From NCBI GenBank assembly GCA_000997405.1, contig LCBU01000011.1, positions 1-10,369 on the forward strand: 10,369 nucleotides of DNA. The letters run 5' to 3'. The translations under genes were made by a program, and so were the position numbers. Under the pieces are notes generated by a model, which saw nothing but the letters and a program-made list of their open reading frames with translations, was not told the DNA's origin and ran no database searches. The number at the start of each line of letters is the position of its first letter. The stretch's first letter is position 1. The DNA is from Candidatus Woesebacteria bacterium GW2011_GWA1_41_7. Its GTDB lineage: Bacteria; Patescibacteriota; Microgenomatia; UBA8517. This document shows positions 6,147 through 10,369 of the stretch, piece by piece.

Positions 6147-7064
6147 ATGAACGAGCCAACATTTGAAATTAAAGAAGAGAAGAAAGAGACTAATTACGGA
6201 AGATTTGTCATTTCCCCCCTCGAGCAGGGATATGGTCTTACCGTAGGTAATGCCCTAAGGAGAGTACTTTTAGTATCTTTGCCGGGTATAGCCATAACTT
6301 CGATTAAGATCGCAGGTGTTAAACACCAATTCTCCACACTTTCGGGTTTGAGAGAAGATACAGTAGAATTTATCCTCAATCTTAAGAAAGTCAGATTTTC
6401 AGGCAGCACAGACAAACCAGTTAAGGCAACTTTGGAAGTTGATAAAGCCGGTGAGTTTACAGCCAAAGACATTAAAGTTGGCGGAGGAATCGTAGTTGCC
6501 AACCCCGACCTCATTTTGGGAACAATCAATAAAGGTTCAAAACTTTCTGCGGAGATGACTGTTGAGAGTGGTTTCGGTTTTTCACCCGCTGAGGAAAGAC
6601 CTTCAGACACAATAGGCCTTATCCCGGTTGATTCATCTTTCTCTCCCATAAAAAGAGTTAGTTACAAGATTGAAGAGACACGTGTCGGTAGACTTACAAA
6701 CTATGACAAACTTATTTTGGAAGTTTGGACAGACGGTACAATTGAGGCAGACAGTGCAATAGTTGAGTCAGCGAAGATTTTAATGGGATTTTTCGCCCAA
6801 ATTGTTAATCCCAAAAAAGTTGAGAAGAAAGAAGAAGCTCCTAAGGATGAATTAGGTTTAACAGGCAAACTTTCAGTAGAAGAAATTGGACTTCCGACCA
6901 GAGTTGCAAACGCTTTAATCAAAGCCGGTTTTGAAACCGTTGAACAGCTTGCACACGCAAAGAAGGAAGATTTAGTAAAAGTTAGGAACCTTGGCGAAAA
7001 ATCCCTCAAGATTGTAGCTGCTGCACTCGGAACAAAAGGTGTCGAGTTCCTCGCCATTAAGTAA
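6147..7064 (+). CDS. rpoA: DNA-directed RNA polymerase subunit alpha
   Basis: The 305-residue protein is the alpha subunit, whose dimer starts RNA polymerase assembly. The N-terminal domain spans residues 1 to about 222 and includes GYGLTVGNALRRVLLVSLPG, the dimerisation segment, and the DRV-like turn now read as ETRVGRLTNYDKLILEVWTDG. A charged linker (KKVEKKEEAPKDELG) covers about residues 223-238. The C-terminal domain at about 240-305 keeps the residues that touch UP-element DNA in E. coli: Arg252 (for Arg265), Asn255 (for Asn268), Gly283, Lys285 and Ser286. Contact with upstream promoter DNA or activators is therefore likely retained. It is slightly shorter than the 329-residue E. coli protein, mostly in loops and at the ends. 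A probable promoter sits just upstream. Confidence 0.98.
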   Translation: MNEPTFEIKEEKKETNYGRFVISPLEQGYGLTVGNALRRVLLVSLPGIAITSIKIAGVKHQFSTLSGLREDTVEFILNLKKVRFSGSTDKPVKATLEVDKAGEFTAKDIKVGGGIVVANPDLILGTINKGSKLSAEMTVESGFGFSPAEERPSDTIGLIPVDSSFSPIKRVSYKIEETRVGRLTNYDKLILEVWTDGTIEADSAIVESAKILMGFFAQIVNPKKVEKKEEAPKDELGLTGKLSVEEIGLPTRVANALIKAGFETVEQLAHAKKEDLVKVRNLGEKSLKIVAAALGTKGVEFLAIK

Positions 7065-7069
7065 AAATT

Positions 7070-7552
7070 ATGAACAAGAAAGTGTTCGGAAGAAAACTTT
7101 CCCGATCTCGTCCTGCTAGGGAAGCCCTTTTTACCTCTTTAGCAAAAGCGTTGATCAAGAATGGAAAGATAGTGACCACCCGCGCAAAAGCAAAGGCGGT
7201 TATTCCTAATGTGGAAAAAATGATTACGCTGGCCAAAAAGGAAAGTTTAGCAGGAAGAAGAAGGGTTTTGGGAATACTTGATAACTCAAAAGAAGAAACA
7301 AGTATCTTATTTGGAAGTGTCGTAAAGGCTTTCTCTGGCAAAACCTCCGGATTTACAAGGATCGTCTCGCTTCCGAGAAGATTGGGTGATAATGCCGAAA
7401 CAGTAAGACTGGAATGGACGGAAAAAGTTGAGTATGAAACTAAGGCTAAAGAAGAAAAGAAAGCTAAAAAGGTAGAAACAAAGGAAGTTAAAAAAGAAGT
7501 AAAGAAAGTAGAGAAAAAGTCTGTCAAGAAAGAAGTTAAATCTAAAAAATAA
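7070..7552 (+). CDS. rplQ: 50S ribosomal protein L17 (bL17) with a lysine-rich C-terminal tail
   Basis: The first 120 or so residues are a normal bL17, a 50S protein near the exit of the peptide tunnel. The basic start (GRKLSRSRPAREALFTSLAK), the IVTTRAKAKAV block, and GFTRIVSLPRRLGDNAETVRLEW are typical. Residues about 122-160 form an added tail of almost only Lys, Glu and Val, with VKKE/VKKVEKK-like repeats, coded by repeated AAGAAGTTAAA-like sequence. The family is usually about 115-130 residues, so the tail is an extension of some 35. It is probably unstructured or helical and surface exposed; its function is unknown. It follows rpoA after five bases and precedes rplM by one base. Confidence 0.97.
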   Translation: MNKKVFGRKLSRSRPAREALFTSLAKALIKNGKIVTTRAKAKAVIPNVEKMITLAKKESLAGRRRVLGILDNSKEETSILFGSVVKAFSGKTSGFTRIVSLPRRLGDNAETVRLEWTEKVEYETKAKEEKKAKKVETKEVKKEVKKVEKKSVKKEVKSKK

Positions 7553-7553
7553 A

Positions 7554-7994
7554 ATGAAAACATTTCAACCTAAAGAATCAGAAGTAAAAAGAAGTTGGCA
7601 CCTTATCAATGCCGAAGATGAAATTTTGGGACGCCTTTCTACCAAGATTGCCGGTCTTTTGATGGGTAAAGGAAAGGCGACCTATAGCCGCCACATGGAT
7701 TCGGGAGACTTTGTTGTTGTTATTAACGCAGAAAAAGTTGCAGTTACAGGAAGAAAAGCCTCACAAAAAGTTTATAGGACACATTCAGGTTATCCGTCCG
7801 GGTTCAAAGAAAAGTCATATGACATGGTTATGGAAAAACACCCCGAAAGAATAATTGAGCACGCAGTTTCCGGAATGATTCCTGATAACCGTCTCAAAAA
7901 AGCAAGAATGTTAAGATTAAAAGTAGTAGCTGGGGATCAAAATCCTTACGAGAAAGAGTTTAAGAAAGAAGAAAAAGCGCAGGTTAAATTATAA
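7554..7994 (+). CDS. rplM: 50S ribosomal protein L13 (uL13)
   Basis: This 146-residue protein is uL13, an early-assembly 50S protein that binds 23S rRNA. The family pattern is clear: a WHLINAEDEILGRLSTKIAG segment near residue 15, then GKGKATYSRHMDSGDFVVVI, NAEKVAVTGRK, YRTHSGYPSG and the HPERIIEHAVSGMIPDNRL block at about residues 95-115. The terminal Lys/Glu-rich segment is modest. It starts one base after the rplQ stop and ends one base before the rpsI start, so these three genes are very tightly linked. rplM-rpsI as a pair is nearly universal in bacteria. Its attachment directly after rplQ is also seen in other lineages, often with other genes in between. Confidence 0.98.
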   Translation: MKTFQPKESEVKRSWHLINAEDEILGRLSTKIAGLLMGKGKATYSRHMDSGDFVVVINAEKVAVTGRKASQKVYRTHSGYPSGFKEKSYDMVMEKHPERIIEHAVSGMIPDNRLKKARMLRLKVVAGDQNPYEKEFKKEEKAQVKL

Positions 7995-7995
7995 A

Positions 7996-8406
7996 ATGAC
8001 AAAAGCTAAAAAGATTGACTATATTTTTGCAGTTGGACGAAGAAAGGAAAGCTCTGCACGAGTGAGACTTTATCATGGTAAAGCAGAGAACACTGTCAAT
8101 GGAATGCCGGCAAGTAAGTACTTCCCGGGAGTGTTGGCAGCAAAAACGATCGCTAAACCATTCGGTGCAACCGAAACGTCAGACAAATATTATTTTTCTG
8201 CAAAAGTAGCCGGAGGCGGAAAAGAGGGGCAACTTAATGCTTTGACACTCGGCATTTCCAGAACTTTGGTAAAGGTTTCTCAGGAAAAAAATAAAGTCGT
8301 TTTGAAAAAATTAAATCTTTTAACTCGTGACTCCAGGATCAGACAAAGAAGAATGGTTGGAAAAGGCGGAAAAGCAAGAAGAGCGAAGCAGTCTCCAAAA
8401 CGTTAA
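7996..8406 (+). CDS. rpsI: 30S ribosomal protein S9 (uS9)
   Basis: This 136-residue protein is uS9 of the 30S head. Family blocks include FAVGRRKESSARVRLYHGK at about residues 11-29, VAGGGKEGQLNALTLGISRTL, and the basic C-terminus LLTRDSRIRQRRMVGKGGKA ending SPKR. The terminal Lys-Arg corresponds to the E. coli SKR tail whose last arginine touches the anticodon arm of P-site tRNA, so the functional end is preserved. It is the last gene of the ribosomal block. A T-run follows at 8412-8416 but no stable hairpin precedes it, so no convincing terminator can be named here. Confidence 0.98.
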   Translation: MTKAKKIDYIFAVGRRKESSARVRLYHGKAENTVNGMPASKYFPGVLAAKTIAKPFGATETSDKYYFSAKVAGGGKEGQLNALTLGISRTLVKVSQEKNKVVLKKLNLLTRDSRIRQRRMVGKGGKARRAKQSPKR

Positions 8407-8417
8407 GCCTCTTTTTG

Positions 8418-8426
8418 TGCTAAAAT
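8418..8426 (+). promoter_or_regulatory. Extended -10 promoter candidate before the tRNA-Pro leader
   Basis: TGC at 8418-8420 directly followed by TAAAAT at 8421-8426 gives the TGn-TAnAAT form of an extended -10 element, which can work without a -35. A start near 8433 would produce a transcript with about 107 bases of leader, containing the duplicated tRNA 5' segment and two hairpins, before the mature tRNA at 8540. This is inferred from sequence only. Confidence 0.4.
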
Positions 8427-8440
8427 ACGCTCAGGTCGGA

Positions 8441-8466
8441 ACAACTCGGGGTGTAGTTCACCGGTA
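8441..8466 (+). repeat. Upstream copy of a 26-base direct repeat: duplicated tRNA-Pro 5' segment
   Basis: These 26 bases are identical to 8534-8559, which hold six bases of tRNA flank plus the first 20 bases of tRNA-Pro(GGG): the acceptor 5' strand, the D-stem 5' strand and most of the D-loop with its GG. The copy is not a working tRNA: the bases after 8466 (AGCCTCGATG) do not complete the D-stem, and no anticodon or T arm follows. Weaker likeness continues a few bases upstream (TCGGA against TCG-T). The offset between copies is 93 bases. Confidence 0.95.
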
Positions 8467-8533
8467 AGCCTCGATGGGACCCATCCCATCTCGGGCGCAA
8501 GCACCAAGCTTGGCCGCTGAAATAACCCCTCGT
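8447..8533 (+). other. Unassigned structured segment between the repeat copies (possible RNA element or insertion relic)
   Basis: Two hairpins can be drawn. The first is GATGGGA (8473-8479) with TCCCATC (8484-8490), seven perfect pairs around a CCCA loop, extended below an internal loop by GCCT (8468-8471) with GGGC (8493-8496). The second is CAAGC (8498-8502) with GCTTG (8508-8512) around ACCAA. ACCCC at 8525-8529 can pair with GGGGT at 8448-8452, closing the whole into a multi-branched fold of about 80 bases, or instead with GGGGT at 8541-8545 in the tRNA acceptor strand. No open reading frame with a credible start or family is seen on either strand. I do not recognise it as a known riboswitch, SRP RNA, tmRNA or T-box. 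It could be noncoding RNA, leader structure or a remnant of inserted DNA. Confidence 0.4.
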
Positions 8534-8559
8534 ACAACTCGGGGTGTAGTTCACCGGTA
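8534..8559 (+). repeat. Downstream copy of the 26-base direct repeat, part of the intact tRNA-Pro gene
   Basis: This copy is identical to 8441-8466. Its last 20 bases are the 5' end of the complete tRNA-Pro gene; the first six (ACAACT) lie just before it. The match stops exactly within the tRNA, after the last D-loop base, where the upstream copy reads A and the tRNA reads G. Confidence 0.95.
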
Positions 8560-8610
8560 GAATGGGCGCATGGGGTGCGTCCGAACTGAGTTCAATTCTC
8601 AGCACCCCGA
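8540..8610 (+). tRNA. tRNA-Pro, anticodon GGG
   Basis: A full 71-base cloverleaf can be drawn. The acceptor stem is CGGGGTG (8540-8546) with CACCCCG (8603-8609), and the discriminator is A at 8610. The D stem is GTTC with GAAT around loop ACCGGTA. The anticodon stem is GGCGC with GCGTC around loop ATGGGGT, giving anticodon GGG at 8572-8574 with T33 before and G37 after. The variable loop is CGAA, and the T stem is CTGAG with CTCAG around TTCAATT. C1-G72, A73, G35 and G36 are the known bacterial proline identity elements. The A32-U38 pair is the form known to be conserved in tRNA-Pro(GGG). The CCA end is not encoded, so it must be added by nucleotidyltransferase. The gene lies between rpsI and recA, with an unusual duplicated 5' segment upstream. 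Confidence 0.95.
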
Positions 8611-8617
8611 CTAGAGT

Positions 8618-8643
8618 TAAATTTCCCCATTGAATTTATTTTT
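8618..8643 (+). terminator. Weak terminator-like hairpin after tRNA-Pro
   Basis: TAAATT (8618-8623) and AATTTA (8633-8638) form a six-pair stem around a nine-base loop, directly followed by TTTTT at 8639-8643. The position just after the tRNA suits an intrinsic terminator. However, the stem is A-T only and it overlaps the candidate recA -35, so support is modest. Confidence 0.25.
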
Positions 8644-8658
8644 CCGGCGTTGTAAAAG
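8630..8658 (+). promoter_or_regulatory. Candidate promoter for recA, giving a nearly leaderless mRNA
   Basis: TTGAAT at 8630-8635 and TAAAAG at 8653-8658 are 17 bases apart. The same -35 word and spacing occur before rpoA. Initiation near 8665 would leave about three bases before the recA ATG at 8668, and no Shine-Dalgarno is present upstream of that ATG. No LexA-type palindrome (E. coli CTGT-N8-ACAG or Bacillus GAAC-N4-GTTC) was seen in this gap. Confidence 0.4.
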
Positions 8659-8667
8659 TTAGTTGTA

Positions 8668-9750
8668 ATGCCAAAGACAAAAAAACCCGAAATTGAAGCT
8701 CCTGTTAAACAGGAAGGCGGGGCTGCCAAACTTCAGGCAATAAAGCTCGCAATGGACCAAATCGAGAAACAGTATGGAAAGGGCTCTATTATGCGGCTTG
8801 GTGAAAGAACTCCCGATCAACTCAAAACTGAAGTTATTTCAACAGGTTCGATAGCCCTTGACCTGTCGCTGGGTGTAGGAGGGCTCCCCAGAGGCCGTAT
8901 AATCGAAATCTACGGGCCTGAAGCCTCAGGAAAGACCACTTTGGCACTTTCTGTTGTTGCAGAGGCCCAGAAGCGTGGTGGACAGTGTGCGTTCGTCGAC
9001 GCGGAGCATGCTCTGGATCCTCAAAGAGCTGAGATCTTGGGAGTTGATCTTGACAACCTTCTTATGAGCCAGCCCGACACGGGAGAGCAGGCTCTGGAAA
9101 TTACTGAAACCCTGATTCGTTCAGGTGCTATTGACGTGGTTGTTGTCGATTCCGTCGCAGCCCTTGTACCGCGGGCAGAACTTGAGGGGGAAATGGGAGA
9201 TTCGGTTATGGGAATGCAGGCTAGACTTATGAGTCAGGCACTACGTAAGTTGACGGGGGCTATTTCGAAGTCAAAGACTGTTTTAATTTTTACCAATCAG
9301 CTTAGACAAAAAATCGGGATCATGTTTGGTAACCCCGAAACAACTCCCGGCGGATTGGCTCTTAAGTTTTATTCATCGGTAAGAATTGATCTCCGAAGAA
9401 TCGAGGTTCTCAAGGACGGGGAAAAAGTGATCGGTTCAAGGCACCGTGCCCGCATTGTTAAAAATAAAGTTGCGCCACCTTTGCGCGTTGCCGAATTCGA
9501 CATAATGGAATCTGAAGGAATAAGTAAAACCGGAGGGATTTTGGACGTAGGGCTTGAACTTGGACTTATCGGAAAGAGCGGATCCTTCTTTAATTACGAG
9601 GGTAAACCCATTGCTCAGGGTAAAGAAGCTGCAAAAATGTACTTGAGGGACAATCCGAAAGTCGCCGAGGAGATAGATAAAAAAATCCGCGAGGTAGTAG
9701 CTTCTGGTAAAAAACTTCCAAAAGAAATTGGAGAAGAGACGGAAGAATAA
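8668..9750 (+). CDS. recA: Recombinase RecA
   Basis: The 360-residue protein is RecA, the ATP-dependent strand-exchange protein that forms filaments on single-stranded DNA for homologous recombination. The N-terminal helix region ([21 protein letters not shown]) is at about residues 24-44. Walker A GPEASGKT is at 83-90. The catalytic Glu113 is in [10 protein letters not shown], and Walker B is [10 protein letters not shown] at 157-166. Loop 1 lies around [20 protein letters not shown], and loop 2 with its DNA-binding region is [20 protein letters not shown] at about 208-227. All key elements are intact. The C-terminus ends in a short acidic stretch (GEETEE), as in the family, where the acidic tail modulates activity. 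The first 20 residues are a lineage-specific extension. recX follows 29 bases later. Confidence 0.99.
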   Translation: MPKTKKPEIEAPVKQEGGAAKLQAIKLAMDQIEKQYGKGSIMRLGERTPDQLKTEVISTGSIALDLSLGVGGLPRGRIIEIYGPEASGKTTLALSVVAEAQKRGGQCAFVDAEHALDPQRAEILGVDLDNLLMSQPDTGEQALEITETLIRSGAIDVVVVDSVAALVPRAELEGEMGDSVMGMQARLMSQALRKLTGAISKSKTVLIFTNQLRQKIGIMFGNPETTPGGLALKFYSSVRIDLRRIEVLKDGEKVIGSRHRARIVKNKVAPPLRVAEFDIMESEGISKTGGILDVGLELGLIGKSGSFFNYEGKPIAQGKEAAKMYLRDNPKVAEEIDKKIREVVASGKKLPKEIGEETEE

Positions 9751-9779
9751 ATATTCATTGTTAATTAACAACTGAGATT

Positions 9780-10369
9780 ATGCCAACCGTAACTTTGCTT
9801 AAGCCTCAAAAAAATGGCAAAAGGGTTAATGTTTACCTGGACGGCGTTTTTGGTTTCGGGATCGATCTTGATACATTGGTTTTGAATCACATCAAAATCG
9901 GCACGGAGCTTACCGATGACGAAGTAAAAAAAATAATCAGAAAAGCCGAATTTCAAAAAACCCTGGACAAACTTCTTAGATTTGTAACTCTCAGGCCACG
10001 AAGTCAGAAAGAAATTGACGATTATTTGAGAAGGAAAAAAGTGCATGAAAGTTTATATGAGAGTCTAATCGAAAAATTGAAACATTTTGAGCTTCTCGAC
10101 GACGCTAAATTTGCGAAGTGGTGGGTGGATCAGCGTATAGCCTTCAAGAAAATTTCCTCAAGAGTTTTAAAGCTAGAACTCGGAAGAAAAGGAATTGATA
10201 AAAATATTATTGACACGGTTTTACAGGAAAACCCCTTTGATGAGAAAAAGATGGCCAAGGATCTTTTGCAAAGAAGAGCTTATAAATGGGAAAATCTTGA
10301 TCCTAAAATAGCCAAGCAAAAGAAGTTCCAATACCTTGCCGGAAAGGGATTCTCCTGGGAAATAATTAC
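9780..10369 (+). CDS. recX: Regulatory protein RecX, 5' part; gene runs past the window
   Basis: The frame is open from the ATG at 9780 to the right edge, 196 complete codons with no stop. RecX binds RecA filaments and limits or adjusts their activity. The N-terminal segment (VNVYLDGVFGFGIDLDTLVL) matches the beta-rich extension common in Gram-positive-type RecX. The helical repeats begin at about residue 63 with LLRFVTLRPRSQKEIDDYL, the best-known RecX signature (R-F/L-x-x-R-P-R-S-x-x-E-L). LKHFELLDDAKFAKWWVDQR then corresponds to the family's LxxxGLLDDxxFAxxWVxxR. A second repeat (SSRVLKLELGRKGIDKNII) follows. Position directly after recA supports the call and suggests co-transcription. No clear Shine-Dalgarno precedes the ATG. 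Confidence 0.93.
   Translation, partial: MPTVTLLKPQKNGKRVNVYLDGVFGFGIDLDTLVLNHIKIGTELTDDEVKKIIRKAEFQKTLDKLLRFVTLRPRSQKEIDDYLRRKKVHESLYESLIEKLKHFELLDDAKFAKWWVDQRIAFKKISSRVLKLELGRKGIDKNIIDTVLQENPFDEKKMAKDLLQRRAYKWENLDPKIAKQKKFQYLAGKGFSWEII

Noticed and set aside
7057..7563. Minus-strand 168-codon ORF opposite rplQ, rich in Phe, Ser and Leu
   Set aside because: It is the antisense shadow of the lysine-rich bL17 gene; the AAG/AAA codons read backwards as CTT/TTT.
8407..8420. Intrinsic terminator after rpsI from the T-run at 8412-8416
   Set aside because: No stable hairpin precedes the T-run.
8431..8460. SRP RNA-like CAGGTCGGAA motif
   Set aside because: The flanking bases do not form the domain IV stem or the asymmetric loop of SRP RNA; only a short word matches.
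8420..8605. Minus-strand 61-codon ORF across the tRNA region with a repeated LPVNYTPSC
   Set aside because: It is antisense to the tRNA and the repeat; the repeated peptide is only the reverse-strand reading of the duplicated tRNA 5' end.
8441..8610. A tRNA-Pro gene with a 93-base intron in the D-loop
   Set aside because: The downstream copy is complete without splicing, the proposed intron ends with a perfect copy of the 5' exon, and it is far too small for a group I intron and lacks its core.

Overview
The window is a dense, entirely plus-strand block of housekeeping genes. It covers the end of the spc ribosomal-protein operon and the alpha operon (rplF 3' end, rplR, rpsE, rplO, secY, adk, map, infA, rpmJ, rpsM, rpsK, rpsD, rpoA, rplQ), then rplM-rpsI, one tRNA-Pro(GGG) gene, recA and the 5' part of recX. 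Gaps between genes are short and AT-rich, base composition is moderate to low GC, and TGA is used as an ordinary stop (map, rpsD). The gene for ribosomal protein uL30 (rpmD), normally between rpsE and rplO, is absent: only nine bases separate them. Loss of uL30, together with weak Shine-Dalgarno sites and the general look of the proteins, suggests a Candidate Phyla Radiation (Patescibacteria) bacterium, for example of the Microgenomates/Katanobacteria type. That assignment is inference from one locus.

Layout. 2-1545 encodes 50S and 30S proteins L6, L18, S5 and L15. 1615-4503 holds secY (the Sec translocon channel), adk (zinc-type adenylate kinase), map (methionine aminopeptidase) and infA (IF-1); adk/map and map/infA overlap. 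4543-7064 carries rpmJ (too short for most ORF callers), rpsM, rpsK, rpsD and rpoA. 7070-8406 carries rplQ with a lysine-rich tail, then rplM and rpsI. 8407-8667 is the only gap of notable length and contains the tRNA. 8668-10369 is recA followed by recX, which runs off the end.

The genes serve ribosome assembly, translation initiation, N-terminal protein processing, secretion, transcription (alpha subunit) and recombination. Plausible promoters can be read before secY, before rpoA (inside the end of rpsD), before the tRNA leader and before recA. Those before secY and recA would give almost leaderless mRNAs.

No new defence, mobile or metabolic system is visible. The one part not explained by standard genes is 8441-8559. 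There the first 20 bases of tRNA-Pro plus six upstream bases occur twice as a perfect 26-base direct repeat, 93 bases apart, around two hairpins and an ACCCC segment that can pair with either repeat copy. It may be a relic of an insertion or duplication at the tRNA gene, or a structured tRNA-leader RNA.
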